Below, piece by piece: positions 9,630 through 18,496 of a stretch of 64,000 nucleotides of DNA. The notes under the pieces were generated by a model. That model was not told the DNA's origin. It saw only the letters and a list, made by a program, of their open reading frames with translations, and ran no database searches. Source of the DNA: Phycisphaerae bacterium (GTDB lineage: Bacteria; Planctomycetota; Phycisphaerae; Phycisphaerales; UBA1924); NCBI GenBank assembly GCA_016794925.1, contig JAEUIW010000017.1, forward strand, positions 1 through 64,000, written 5' to 3'. The position numbers were made by a program, and so were the translations under genes. Each line of letters begins with the position of its first letter. Position 1 is the stretch's first letter.

Positions 9630-10613
9630 GTGAGCGTGCTAGTCGCCATCGTGAACTATCGAACGGCGGACCTGGTGAGGGGCTGCCTGGAATCGCTGGC
9701 GCCGGAGCGAGCGCTCGCGGGCGACGTTCGGGCGGTCGTGGTGGACAACGACTCGGGCGACGGCTCGGCGACGACGCTGGAGGCGTTCATCGGCGCCGCG
9801 GGTTACTCCGACTGGGCGCGTGTGGTCCGGCTGCCGCGGAACGGCGGGTTCGCGTTCGGGAACAACGCCGCGTGGCGGGCATCGCTGGAGTCGGGGTTTC
9901 GCCCGCGATACGTGTTCTGGTTGAATCCCGACACGCTCGTGCGGTCGGGCGCGATCCTCCGGCTCATCGAATGGATGGATGCGCATCCGGAGGCGGGAAT
10001 CGCGGGGAGCAGCCAGGAGGACGGGGCGGGCGTGGAGGTTCCGTCGGCGCACCGGTTCCCGAGCCTGCTCGGCGAATTCCAGCGGGGCGCGAGGCTGGGC
10101 CTGGCGGATCGCTGGCTGAAGCCGGTCGGTCCGGGGGCTGGTGAGCCGCGGCGCGTCGATTGGGTTTCGGGCGCGGCGATCATGGCGCGAGCCGAGGTGG
10201 TGGAGCAACTGGGCGGCATGGACGAGGGGTTCTTTCTGTACTTCGAGGAAGTGGATTTCTGCAGGCGCGCGGCGCGCGCGGGATGGCACGTGTGGCAGGT
10301 GCCGGGGTCCCGCATCGTTCACCTGGAGGGGAGCGCGACGGGCATCGCCTCTGCGGGGCGTCGGCGCGGGCGGTATTGGTTCGACTCGCGCCGGCGGTAT
10401 CTCGTGAAGCACCTGAGCGTGTTCGGCCTGCTCGCGGCGGACGTGCTCTGGCTGATCGGACACGTCAGCCTGGCGGCCCGTCGCCTGCTGGGTCTGTGCG
10501 GGCACGACCAGACGAACCCGCGGCTGTTCGCGTGGGACTTGCTGTGGGGCGACGCACGGGCGCTGCTCACTCTGCGGGTGCCGATTTTCACCTCCGACGG
10601 GAGGGCTTCGTGA
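9630..10613 (+). CDS. Glycosyltransferase family 2, rhamnosyltransferase-like
   Basis: A 327-residue GT-A protein. It begins VSVLVAIVNYRTADLVRGCL, the typical start of the WbbL/RfbF-like rhamnosyltransferase group, and continues with VVVDNDSGDGS and FWLNPDTLV (the DxD-equivalent NPD). Later come VDWVSGAAIMARAEVV and DEGFFLYFEEVDFCRRA, which contains the catalytic-base region. The C-terminal ~70 residues carry hydrophobic stretches and may sit on the membrane. Start GTG 9630. The stop overlaps the next gene's GTG (GTGA). The product probably transfers an inverting hexose or deoxyhexose; substrate not determined. Confidence 0.83.
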   Translation: MSVLVAIVNYRTADLVRGCLESLAPERALAGDVRAVVVDNDSGDGSATTLEAFIGAAGYSDWARVVRLPRNGGFAFGNNAAWRASLESGFRPRYVFWLNPDTLVRSGAILRLIEWMDAHPEAGIAGSSQEDGAGVEVPSAHRFPSLLGEFQRGARLGLADRWLKPVGPGAGEPRRVDWVSGAAIMARAEVVEQLGGMDEGFFLYFEEVDFCRRAARAGWHVWQVPGSRIVHLEGSATGIASAGRRRGRYWFDSRRRYLVKHLSVFGLLAADVLWLIGHVSLAARRLLGLCGHDQTNPRLFAWDLLWGDARALLTLRVPIFTSDGRAS

Positions 10614-11668
10614 GCGTGCCGGGCGGAGTGGGCGTGGTTGTCATCGGCCGCAACGAAGGGGAACGCCTGGTGACGTGCCTGCGCTCGGTGGACCGCTGGC
10701 GGGCCTCAGCGGCGCGGCGGGGCGATGTGGTTGGGCCGATCGTGTACGTGGACAGCGGGTCGGCCGACGCGAGCGTGGAGGTGGCGCGGGGCTTCGGGGC
10801 GGAGGTGGTGTCGCTCGACCCGACGCGGCCTTTCACCGCCGCGCGGGCCCGCAACGAGGGCTTCGATCGGCTGCTGCGCGTGGCTCCCGGGGTGGGGCGC
10901 GTGCAGTTCATCGATGGTGATTGCGAGATGTCGGAAGGGTGGTTCGATCGAGCCGTGCAGGAGCTCGATGCGCGGCCCCGGGTCGCGGTCGTGTACGGCC
11001 GTGTGCGCGAGCGTTTCCCGGAACGCAGCGTGTACAACACGCTCTGCGACCTGTCGTGGGACATGCCGGTGGGCGAGGTGCGGTCGTGCGGGGGGATTTT
11101 CATGGTCCGCTGCCCTTCGTTCCGCGAGGTCGGCGGGTTCAATCCGGCACTCATCGCGGGCGAGGAGCCCGACCTGTCGCTCCGACTGCGGCGGCACGGC
11201 GGCCTCATCTGGCGCGTGGACGCGGAGATGTGCCTGCACGACTCGGCGATGCTCCGCTTCGGCCAGTGGTGGCGGCGGAGCGTCCGTACGGGCCACAGCT
11301 ACGCGCAGGGGCACCACATGCACGGGGCCGCGGGGGAGCGGCACTGGGCGTTCGAGGTTCGCAGCATGCTCATCTGGGCGCTGCTCGTCCCGTTGCTCGC
11401 GGCCGTGCCGATGTACTGGACAAGAGGCCTGAGCCTGGGCGTGCTCGCGCTGTACCCGTTGCAGTGGTGGAGGATTCGCGCCGGCCAGCGGCGCCGCGGC
11501 CGGACTTCGCGCGAGGCGAACATTTTCGCGACTTTCATCCTGCTCGAGAAGTTCGCGAACCTCGCCGGGGCCGCGACGTTTCACTTCAACCGTTTGCGCG
11601 GTCGCGAAACGACCATTATCGAGCACAAGCTCCCCGCGCCGGGCGCGGCGGCCGGGACGCATACCTGA
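10610..11668 (+). CDS. Glycosyltransferase family 2 with C-terminal membrane anchor
   Basis: A 352-residue protein beginning SVPGGVGVVVIGRNEGERL, the usual start of succinoglycan-type GT2 enzymes. It has VYVDSGSADAS (nucleotide site), VQFIDGDCEMSEGWF (DxD) and GEEPDLSLRLRRHGG (acceptor/base region). Two hydrophobic helices near residues 255-290 (IWALLVPLLAAVPMYW and the following segment) should anchor it to the inner membrane. The GTG start at 10610 overlaps the previous stop; its stop overlaps the next ATG by one base. Part of the same run of coupled glycosyltransferase genes. Confidence 0.8.
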   Translation: MSVPGGVGVVVIGRNEGERLVTCLRSVDRWRASAARRGDVVGPIVYVDSGSADASVEVARGFGAEVVSLDPTRPFTAARARNEGFDRLLRVAPGVGRVQFIDGDCEMSEGWFDRAVQELDARPRVAVVYGRVRERFPERSVYNTLCDLSWDMPVGEVRSCGGIFMVRCPSFREVGGFNPALIAGEEPDLSLRLRRHGGLIWRVDAEMCLHDSAMLRFGQWWRRSVRTGHSYAQGHHMHGAAGERHWAFEVRSMLIWALLVPLLAAVPMYWTRGLSLGVLALYPLQWWRIRAGQRRRGRTSREANIFATFILLEKFANLAGAATFHFNRLRGRETTIIEHKLPAPGAAAGTHT

Positions 11669-13512
11669 TGTCGGGCTGGCTGGCGGTGATCGCGGCACGC
11701 GGCGGGTTGATCGACCCGAGCGCGTGGTCGCGCGCGGTCGGGCGGGCGGCGCCCATCGGGGAACGGCTGACGGAGCGCGATTTCGGCGCGGCGCGGATGG
11801 CCGTGTGGCGGCGCGGCCCGGGGGGGGATGGATGGGCCGGCGAGTTTCCACGCTCGGGAACGCTCACGCGGGCCGACGACGGGAGCACCACCGCGTGGGT
11901 GGGGCAGTGCGTGGAGGACTCCGGCGACGCGACCGACGCGGCGATTGCGGTCGTTTCCGCGGGCGGGGACCTTGGTTCGCTCAACGGCGCGTTCGCCGCG
12001 GCGGTGTGGAGTTCATCCGCCGGACGGTTGCGCGTCTGCACCGATCGGCATGCGCATTACCCGGTGTACATTGTGCGTGGACGCGGGATCGTTGCGGCGG
12101 GCACCGAGCTTCGTGCCGTCACGCCGTTCCTCGATGAGGCGCGGATCGATCGCGACGCGCTGGACCTCTTCCTGCGGATCGGGGAGACGCTGGAGCGGAG
12201 GACGATCTTGAGCGGCGTGGGGTTCATGCCGGGCGGGACGGTGCTCGAGCTGGACGGCGCCGCGGGCCGTGAGCGGGAGTACTGGCGCTTCCGCAATGCG
12301 CCGGATCGGTCGATCTCGTTCCGTGACGCGACCGAGGAACTGGCGCGACGACTGACGCGCTCGGTCCGCCGGATGGAACGGGCCTGCCCGCGCCTTGGTG
12401 TGCCGCTGAGCGGCGGCCTGGACTCAAGGCTGATCCTGGGCTTGTGCGAGCACCCCAATCGCGTTCCGAGTTTCACCTGGGGCCTTCCGGGCTGCCGCGA
12501 CCTTGCGTACGCGGAGCGATTCGCGCGGCTGGTCGGTTCGCCGCACACCGCCCGTGAATGGAACCCGGCCGCTTTCCCGCCGTTGTGGGCCGAGGGCGTG
12601 GCGCGGACCGGCGGCTGCTTCGGCGTGCATGAGATGTTCGTGCTCCCGTTCGCGTCGATGGTGGCGCGGGCGTGCGATGTGACGCTCAACGGGCTCGCCG
12701 GTGACGTGTTCCTGGGGGGCAACTTCCTGAAGCGATCGTGGTTCGCGGCGGAATCGATGTCACGGCTCGCGGACGCGACGTGGTCGTGGCGCACCGGGGC
12801 CGGGGCCGAGGGGTGGGTCGATCGCATGACGCGTTCGTCCGGACCCCGGTCGCGTGGTCGGTCGCTGTGGTCGGCCTCGCTGGAGGGCCGCGCCGGGCCG
12901 CGACCGATCGAAGCGCTCAACGACTGGCTCTTCGAGAATCGCATTTTCCGCTACACGAACTGCGGAACGATGCTGTTGCGGGGCGATGTCGAATCGCACG
13001 CCCCGTTCTGGGATCGCGATGTGGTCGATTTCCTGTTGCGCGTGCCGCTCGAATACCGTGTGCGTCACCGGTTGTACCTGGCGGTGCTGAATCGCGCGTG
13101 CCCGACCGCCGGGCGCGTGGCGTGGCAGCGAACCGGCATCCCGCCGTCGTGGGGTTTCGTGGCTTCGCTGGGGGCGCAGGCGTATCACAAATTCGCGGGC
13201 GTGGCGGGGCGCCGGGTGGGGCTGCGGCCGTTCGCATCGATGGCGGTCGCCGACCCCGCGGGCTGGTTCCGAGGCCCTTGGCGAGAGGCCGCGCGGCGGC
13301 TCGTGCTCAGCGAACGCTTGGCCGACCGCGGGATCATCGACCACGATGCCGTGCGTGCCGCGTTCGACGCGCACCAATCGGGCGAGGACCTCACCCGTCA
13401 GATCGGCGTGCTGGTCGCGGTGGAGCTGCTGTGCCGCGCGGAGATCGATCGCGAGGTGCTGCTCGCTCGCGACACGGCGGATCGGCCCGGCGCGGGAGCG
13501 ACCCTGACATGA
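11668..13512 (+). CDS. Asparagine synthetase-like protein lacking the glutaminase cysteine
   Basis: A 614-residue protein with the two-domain plan of AsnB: an N-terminal Ntn-like region (about 1-200, with [17 protein letters not shown] and [13 protein letters not shown]) and a C-terminal ATP-pyrophosphatase domain with the PP-loop SGGLDS at residues 248-253. In true AsnB the second residue is the nucleophilic Cys; here the protein begins MSGWLAV and has no Cys in that position. The start is well supported because ATG 11668 overlaps the previous stop by one base. AsnB-like genes recur in exosortase-linked polysaccharide loci, where they may amidate a uronic acid. Without the Cys, this copy would have to use free ammonia or act differently. 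Confidence 0.8.
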   Translation: MSGWLAVIAARGGLIDPSAWSRAVGRAAPIGERLTERDFGAARMAVWRRGPGGDGWAGEFPRSGTLTRADDGSTTAWVGQCVEDSGDATDAAIAVVSAGGDLGSLNGAFAAAVWSSSAGRLRVCTDRHAHYPVYIVRGRGIVAAGTELRAVTPFLDEARIDRDALDLFLRIGETLERRTILSGVGFMPGGTVLELDGAAGREREYWRFRNAPDRSISFRDATEELARRLTRSVRRMERACPRLGVPLSGGLDSRLILGLCEHPNRVPSFTWGLPGCRDLAYAERFARLVGSPHTAREWNPAAFPPLWAEGVARTGGCFGVHEMFVLPFASMVARACDVTLNGLAGDVFLGGNFLKRSWFAAESMSRLADATWSWRTGAGAEGWVDRMTRSSGPRSRGRSLWSASLEGRAGPRPIEALNDWLFENRIFRYTNCGTMLLRGDVESHAPFWDRDVVDFLLRVPLEYRVRHRLYLAVLNRACPTAGRVAWQRTGIPPSWGFVASLGAQAYHKFAGVAGRRVGLRPFASMAVADPAGWFRGPWREAARRLVLSERLADRGIIDHDAVRAAFDAHQSGEDLTRQIGVLVAVELLCRAEIDREVLLARDTADRPGAGATLT

Positions 13513-14132
13513 CGGGTCGGCCGATCATCCGGATGGTCTTCAGTCTGGCGGCCAACACGCTGGCGGCGGCGTGGCGCGCGGTCGGGCCTGTGACGTCGCC
13601 GGTGGCACGCCTGGGCCGGCTCGCCGCGCTGCGCGCGCGGGCCGGCACGGCCGTTCCCGCGAGCACGCAGTTCGATGGCCCGGTGCGGGTGGGGGAGGGC
13701 GTGCTGCGGCTTTCGCTTGGAGCGGCGTGCCGGCTCGGCCGGGACGTGTACCTGGAGACCAGCGAGGGCGGGAGGATCGAGCTGGGCTCGCGCGTGCGGT
13801 TGAACTCAGGTGTGTTCGTGGTGAGCTACGCGCGGGTGCGCATCGGCGACAATTGCCTTATCGGCGAGCGAGTGAGCATCAGGGATGCGGACCACGGCAG
13901 TGCCCCGGGCACACCCATGCGCGATCAGCCGCACGTGTCCGCCCCCATCACCATCGGCGACGACGTGTGGATCGGTTGCGGAGCCGTGATTCTCAAGGGC
14001 GTGACGATCGGCTCGGGAGCCATCATCGGGGCCGGGAGCGTCGTGACCAAGGACGTGCCGCCGATGGGCATCGCCGTGGGGGCGCCGGCGCGGGTGGTCC
14101 GTGTCCGCGGCGAGCCGGGGGGCGGATCGTGA
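13509..14132 (+). CDS. Hexapeptide-repeat acyltransferase (maltose/galactoside acetyltransferase-like)
   Basis: A 207-residue left-handed beta-helix transferase. After an N-terminal amphipathic stretch, hexapeptide repeats start near residue 60 and include [28 protein letters not shown] (catalytic His region), [38 protein letters not shown] and the closing GAPARVVRV. This is the typical LbH acetyltransferase tail. ATG 13509 overlaps the upstream stop by four bases. It would acetylate a sugar residue in the cytoplasm using acetyl-CoA. It is the second such enzyme in the locus and is not closely similar to the one at 5665. Confidence 0.82.
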   Translation: MTGRPIIRMVFSLAANTLAAAWRAVGPVTSPVARLGRLAALRARAGTAVPASTQFDGPVRVGEGVLRLSLGAACRLGRDVYLETSEGGRIELGSRVRLNSGVFVVSYARVRIGDNCLIGERVSIRDADHGSAPGTPMRDQPHVSAPITIGDDVWIGCGAVILKGVTIGSGAIIGAGSVVTKDVPPMGIAVGAPARVVRVRGEPGGGS

Positions 14133-14145
14133 TCGGGACCGAACC

Positions 14146-15180
14146 GTGGGGCTGAGGTCGCTCGGGTTGCGGGCCGCCTACGTTGCGGCGCGGGCCTCGG
14201 GCGTGCTGGCTCGGCACGAGTCCGCGATGCGCTCCGTGGTCACGATTCTCACGTACCACCGCGTGCTCGGGGATGGCGACGCACGGGCGTACCCGCTGCC
14301 CGCGCTGGCCATGCCCCGGACCGCATTCGCGGCGCAGCTCGACTGGCTGAGCAAGCGAGCGGCGGTCCGCACGCTCTCGCGGGCGCTCGACGAGCTGCGC
14401 GGCGCAACCCCGCGATCCGACCGCCCGACGGTGTGCATCACCTTCGACGACGGTTACGCCGACAACGCCGAGATCGCGGCTCCGGAGCTGGAGCAACGGG
14501 GGATGCGGGCGACGTTCTTCCTCGCCTCGGGCTTCGTCGGGCGCGCGCAGCTGATGTGGTTCGACCGGATCGCGTTAGCGTGGTCAACCCCCGGCGCGGC
14601 GCGAGCCCGTGTGCTGGACGCGGTGCGCTCGCTCGACGCGGGCGCGCGTGCGAGCGAATCCTGGTCCGCGTCGCGCGTGCTGGCGGTCTTCAAGTCGCTC
14701 GATCCGGAGACTCGGCGGCGCCTCGTCGCGACCGTCGGCACCCCCGGCGAGCCCCCGGCCACGCATCGGCCGATGACCCCCCGGCAGGCCGCGGCGCTGG
14801 CCATGTCCGGTCACGAACTCGGTGCGCACAGCGTGACGCACGAGCTTCTGCCCCAGCTCGACGACGCGCGGCTGCAATCGGAGCTGGTTCTGTCCAAGCG
14901 CGAGGTGGAATCCTGGAGCGGAAAACCCGTCGGGTGCTTCTGCTACCCAAACGGTGACCACGATGATCGCGTGGTCGAGGCGGTCCGGCGGGCCGGGTTC
15001 CGGTACGCGTGTACCACTCGCCCCGGCGTCAGCACGACCGAGTCCGACCCGCTCCGCCTGGCGCGGCGCGACGTCACGAGCGGCAGGGTCGGGGCCCGAG
15101 GCACGGGCGGGGGTTGCTCGATCGTCTCGTTTCGTGCCGAGATCAGCGGTCTTGCCGAACGCACGCGAGGTGGCGCGTGA
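14146..15180 (+). CDS. Polysaccharide deacetylase (NodB homology, CE4)
   Basis: A 344-residue CE4-type hydrolase that would remove N-acetyl groups from a sugar polymer. The catalytic motif ITFDDGYADN is near residues 97-106, and the metal-binding His pair is GAHSVTHELL. Later, PVGCFCYPNGDHDDRVV matches the CE4 motif with the RxPY/CYPxG core. There is no convincing signal peptide, only a short hydrophobic segment near the N-terminus, so its location is open. GTG 14146 is used, 13 bases after the previous stop; GTG 14101 is an alternative inside the upstream gene. The stop overlaps the next gene's GTG start. Deacetylases of this kind are regular members of exosortase-linked EPS loci. Confidence 0.78.
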   Translation: MGLRSLGLRAAYVAARASGVLARHESAMRSVVTILTYHRVLGDGDARAYPLPALAMPRTAFAAQLDWLSKRAAVRTLSRALDELRGATPRSDRPTVCITFDDGYADNAEIAAPELEQRGMRATFFLASGFVGRAQLMWFDRIALAWSTPGAARARVLDAVRSLDAGARASESWSASRVLAVFKSLDPETRRRLVATVGTPGEPPATHRPMTPRQAAALAMSGHELGAHSVTHELLPQLDDARLQSELVLSKREVESWSGKPVGCFCYPNGDHDDRVVEAVRRAGFRYACTTRPGVSTTESDPLRLARRDVTSGRVGARGTGGGCSIVSFRAEISGLAERTRGGA

Positions 15181-16412
15181 GCGGCGGAGCGGCCCATCGA
15201 GCGCGCGTGGCGTACCTCAACGTGGAGTACCCCAGTCTCTCGCACACGTTCATCGAACGAGAGGTCCGCGCCGTGCGGTCGTGCGGGGTCGAGGTCGAGA
15301 CGTTCTCGATACGGCCCGCCAACGCGAACGGCGTCCTGGGCTCGGCCCACATGGAGGCGGCGCGGCAGACCATGCCCCTGACTCCCTCGCTCGGAGCCCT
15401 GCTCGCGGCGCAGCCGGCCGCGTGGGCGGCGGCCCCAGTTGGGGCGGCGCGAGGGTTCCTCCGCGCCCAGCGTGAATCACTTCCGGGGTTGGATCGCCGG
15501 GCCCGCGCGGCCGGGTACGCGATGCAGGCCGTGCGGCTGGCGCGCGAGATGCGCCGGCGCGCCTTGCGGCACGTCCACGTCCACATGGCCAACAACGCCG
15601 CCTCCGTCGCGCACCTGGCGTGCGTGATCGACCCCAGGCTGTCGTGGAGCCTGTCGATCCACGGGTCCGCGGAGTTCTTTCACGTCGACTCCTGGCAGCT
15701 GGCGCTCAAGGCCGAGTCGGCCCGCTTCGTCCGCTGCATTTCGGATTTCTGCCGCGCCCAGGTGATGACGTGGACGCGTCCCGCCGTGTGGGATCGTCAG
15801 TTCGTGGTGCGGTGCGGCATCGACCCGGACGTGTACCGGCCGGCGACGCGCCGATCCGATCAGGTCTTTCGGATCCTCACCGTCGGGCGGATGCAGGCGA
15901 TCAAGGGGTACACGGTGCTGCTGGACGCGTGCCGCGCGCTCGGCGCGTTGGGGGTGGAGTGGTCGCTGGACATGGTCGGCGACGGCCCATTACGGGCCGA
16001 GCTGGCCGGCCGCATCGCGGCACAGGGCCTGGGCGGGCGGGTGACGCTCCGTGGCGCCGTGGGGCAGGACGACATCCAGTCGCATTTCGATCGCGCCGAC
16101 GTCATGGTGGTCAGTTCGTTCATGGAAGGGGTCCCGGTCGTTCTGATGGAGGCCATGGCCAAGGAATTGCCGGTTGTCGCCACGGCGGTGGGTGGCATAC
16201 CGGAACTGGTTGATCACGGCGTTTCCGGGCTGTTGGTCCGCACGGGCGCCGCGGCCCCGCTGACCGAGGCGCTGCACGCGCTCGCTCGCGACCCCGCGCG
16301 CCGTGCGTCGATGGGTCGAGCGGGGCGAGCCCGCGTCCTGGCCGAGTACAACGTGGAGTCAACCGGGCGTGGGATGGCCGAGCTCTTCGGTCGATTCGTC
16401 AAGGATGATTGA
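15177..16412 (+). CDS. Glycosyltransferase family 4, EPS type
   Basis: A 411-residue GT-B enzyme. The N-terminal domain reads ARVAYLNVEYPSLSHTFIERE, a start typical of colanic-acid and EPS GT4 enzymes (WcaL-like). The C-terminal domain has RILTVGRMQAIKGYTVLLDA, WSLDMVGDGPLRAELA, and VVSSFMEGVPVVLMEAMAKE with the E-x7-E motif, followed by PVVATAVGGIPELVDHGVSG. The start is GTG 15177, overlapping the deacetylase stop by four bases. It ends 24 bases before the GalE-like gene, which appears to have its own promoter. Confidence 0.85.
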   Translation: MSGGAAHRARVAYLNVEYPSLSHTFIEREVRAVRSCGVEVETFSIRPANANGVLGSAHMEAARQTMPLTPSLGALLAAQPAAWAAAPVGAARGFLRAQRESLPGLDRRARAAGYAMQAVRLAREMRRRALRHVHVHMANNAASVAHLACVIDPRLSWSLSIHGSAEFFHVDSWQLALKAESARFVRCISDFCRAQVMTWTRPAVWDRQFVVRCGIDPDVYRPATRRSDQVFRILTVGRMQAIKGYTVLLDACRALGALGVEWSLDMVGDGPLRAELAGRIAAQGLGGRVTLRGAVGQDDIQSHFDRADVMVVSSFMEGVPVVLMEAMAKELPVVATAVGGIPELVDHGVSGLLVRTGAAAPLTEALHALARDPARRASMGRAGRARVLAEYNVESTGRGMAELFGRFVKDD

Positions 16413-16424
16413 CCCACGCCGCGC

Positions 16425-16437
16425 TACCTTCAGCCGA
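16425..16437 (+). promoter_or_regulatory. Putative -10 element for a leaderless transcript of the epimerase gene
   Basis: TACCTT at 16425-16430 is followed by six bases and then the ATG at 16437, so a transcript starting the usual distance from a -10 box would begin at or next to the start codon. No Shine-Dalgarno sequence is seen before this ATG and no convincing -35 box is visible. The same arrangement recurs at four other genes in the window. Confidence 0.4.
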
Positions 16438-17423
16438 TGATCGCATCCGATTCCTATCGTGGACGTTCCGTGCTGGTGACCGGCGGCGCGGGGTTCATCG
16501 GCTCGCATCTCACGGACGCTCTCCTTGCCGCCGGCGCCGCGGTCACCGTGCTGGACGATCTGAGCACGGGCTACGCCTCGAATCTGGAGCACGTCGGTTC
16601 GCGGATCCGGTTCGTGCGCGGCTCGGTGACCGATGCCGACGCCTGCCGCGAGGCCGTCCAGAACGTCCGCACGATCTTCCACCTCGCCGCGTATGTTTCC
16701 GCCGCGGGCTCGGTGTCCGAGCCTGTTCGGTGCCACGAGTGCAACACCACCGGCACGCTGCGGATCCTGGACGAAGCCCGGCGGCGAGCCGGATCCGCCG
16801 CGCCGGTCGAGCGCATCGTGCTCGCGTCCAGCGCCGCGGTGTACGGCGAGAGCGAGGTGGTGCCCAAGCGCGAGGATCAGCCGGTGGCACCGGTTTCCGT
16901 GTACGCCCAGAGCAAGGCCGCAGGCGAGCACCTGCTCCAAGTCTGGTCCCGCTGCTACGGCGTGGACGGTGTCGCGCTCCGGTTTTTCAATGTCTTCGGG
17001 CCGCGCCAACGCGCGGATTCCGCCTACGCCGCCGTGATCGCGGCCTTCGCCAGCGCGCTCCTGTCCGATAAGCGGCCGATCATTCACGGTGACGGCGAAC
17101 AGACCCGCGATTTCATCCCCGTCGCCAACATCACCGACGCGCTCCTTGCCGCCGGCGCGCACGGCGACGCCCTGCGCGGGTCCGTTTTCAATGTCGGCAT
17201 GGGAGTCGGGACCAGTGTCAACGCACTCTTGTCGATGATGCGGTCCGTGCTCGGCAGGCCCGGCGCGGCGGACTTTCAGGCCCCTCGCGCCGGCGACGTG
17301 CGGCACAGCGTGGCCGATGTCGCGCGCCTGCGTTCCGAGCTCGGGTGGTCGCCCCGGGAAACCGTGAAGCAGGGCATGGAGAGGACGCTCGAGTGGTACT
17401 CGCAACAGGCCGCCCGTGCATGA
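16437..17423 (+). CDS. NAD-dependent epimerase/dehydratase, UDP-glucose 4-epimerase-like
   Basis: A 328-residue extended SDR. The NAD loop GGAGFIGSHL is at about residues 16-25; ILDDLSTG-like sequence follows (VLDDLSTGYASN), then IFHLAAYVSAAGSV, LASSAAVYGE, and the catalytic Y-x3-K in SVYAQSKAAGE. RPIIHGDGEQTRDFI is the conserved GalE/WbpP substrate-side motif. It probably interconverts UDP-Glc(NAc) and UDP-Gal(NAc), or their uronic acids, to feed the polymer. With the dehydrogenase at 18497 it could form a WbpA-WbpP-like pair. Start ATG 16437 has no ribosome-binding site but sits six bases after TACCTT, suggesting a leaderless message. The stop overlaps the next gene's ATG. Confidence 0.82.
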   Translation: MIASDSYRGRSVLVTGGAGFIGSHLTDALLAAGAAVTVLDDLSTGYASNLEHVGSRIRFVRGSVTDADACREAVQNVRTIFHLAAYVSAAGSVSEPVRCHECNTTGTLRILDEARRRAGSAAPVERIVLASSAAVYGESEVVPKREDQPVAPVSVYAQSKAAGEHLLQVWSRCYGVDGVALRFFNVFGPRQRADSAYAAVIAAFASALLSDKRPIIHGDGEQTRDFIPVANITDALLAAGAHGDALRGSVFNVGMGVGTSVNALLSMMRSVLGRPGAADFQAPRAGDVRHSVADVARLRSELGWSPRETVKQGMERTLEWYSQQAARA

Positions 17424-18472
17424 ACGCCTCCTCGCCCGCACTCGTTCCCGCGCGTGCCGCCGCCGCGCCCCTTTGGGGCCCGAGCGCCGGGGCGCCGCGC
17501 GGACGCCGATACGTGATCGTCTCCCCGTGCCGGGACGAGGCGGCGTTCATGCGACGCACGCTCGAGAGCGTGTCTCGCCAGACGGTGCCGCCCGCGCTCT
17601 GGGTGGTCGTCGACGACGGCTCCACCGACGAGACTCCCGCGATCCTCGCCGAATACGAGAAGAGGCTCCCCTATCTCCGCGTCGTCCGTCGCACCGACCG
17701 CGGCGGGCGCAGCGTCGGTCCGGGCGTCATCGTGGCGTTCTACGAGGGCCTCGCTCGTGTCGACCTGTCGTCCTTCGAGTACCTGTGCAAGCTGGACATG
17801 GACCTCGACCTGCCCGAGCGGTACTTCGAGACGCTCCTGGCTCGCATGGAGGCCGAGCCGCGTCTGGCCACCTGCTCGGGCAAGGCGTACTTCGCCGAAG
17901 CCGGCACCGGGCGCCTCATCAGCGAGGGCGTGAGCGACGAGGTGTCCATCGGCGCCTCCAAGTTCTATCGCGTCCGCGCGTTCGCGCAGATCGGTGGATT
18001 CGTGCGCGAGGTCATGTGGGACGGCATCGACTGCCACCGCTGCCGCCTCCGGGGTTGGATCGCGCAGAGCTGGGACGAGCCGGCGCTCAATTTCCTCCAC
18101 CTTCGTCCCATGGGCTCGAGCGACCGCGGTATCCTCCGCGGCAGAGTCCGGCACGGGTTCGGTCAGTACTTCATGGGCACCAGCGCGGCGTACATGTTCG
18201 CCAGCGCCGTCTACCGTCTGCCGCACCCGCCCGTCGTGATCGGCGCGCTGGCCCACCTGTGGGGTTTCTTCATCAGCGCCGCGAAGCGGGTCCGCCGATA
18301 CGAAGAGCCCGGATTTCGTCCATTCCTCCGGCGCTACCAGTGGGCCTGCCTCATCAAGGGCAAGAAACGGGCCACCGCCGAGATCAACGAACGCCAGCGG
18401 AGCGTCTGGAAGCCGGATGAACCCGGCCTGGGTGTCGATCAGCAATTCACTTCCGTCCCCGCCGCCGTCTGA
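17420..18472 (+). CDS. Glycosyltransferase family 2
   Basis: A 350-residue GT-A protein. RRYVIVSPCRDEAAFMRRTL and WVVVDDGSTDETPAI form the nucleotide-binding start, and YLCKLDMDLDLPERYF contains the DxD. A later WDGIDCHRCRLRGWI segment is in the acceptor/base position. Helices near residues 255-290 are moderately hydrophobic. The ATG at 17420 overlaps the epimerase stop by four bases. From this gene onward the locus uses mostly C-ended codons, whereas genes from 1953 to about 9600 use mostly G-ended codons. Acceptor and donor are not identifiable. Confidence 0.82.
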   Translation: MNASSPALVPARAAAAPLWGPSAGAPRGRRYVIVSPCRDEAAFMRRTLESVSRQTVPPALWVVVDDGSTDETPAILAEYEKRLPYLRVVRRTDRGGRSVGPGVIVAFYEGLARVDLSSFEYLCKLDMDLDLPERYFETLLARMEAEPRLATCSGKAYFAEAGTGRLISEGVSDEVSIGASKFYRVRAFAQIGGFVREVMWDGIDCHRCRLRGWIAQSWDEPALNFLHLRPMGSSDRGILRGRVRHGFGQYFMGTSAAYMFASAVYRLPHPPVVIGALAHLWGFFISAAKRVRRYEEPGFRPFLRRYQWACLIKGKKRATAEINERQRSVWKPDEPGLGVDQQFTSVPAAV

Positions 18473-18496
18473 CCCGTCACGCAAGGATCCTCCAGC

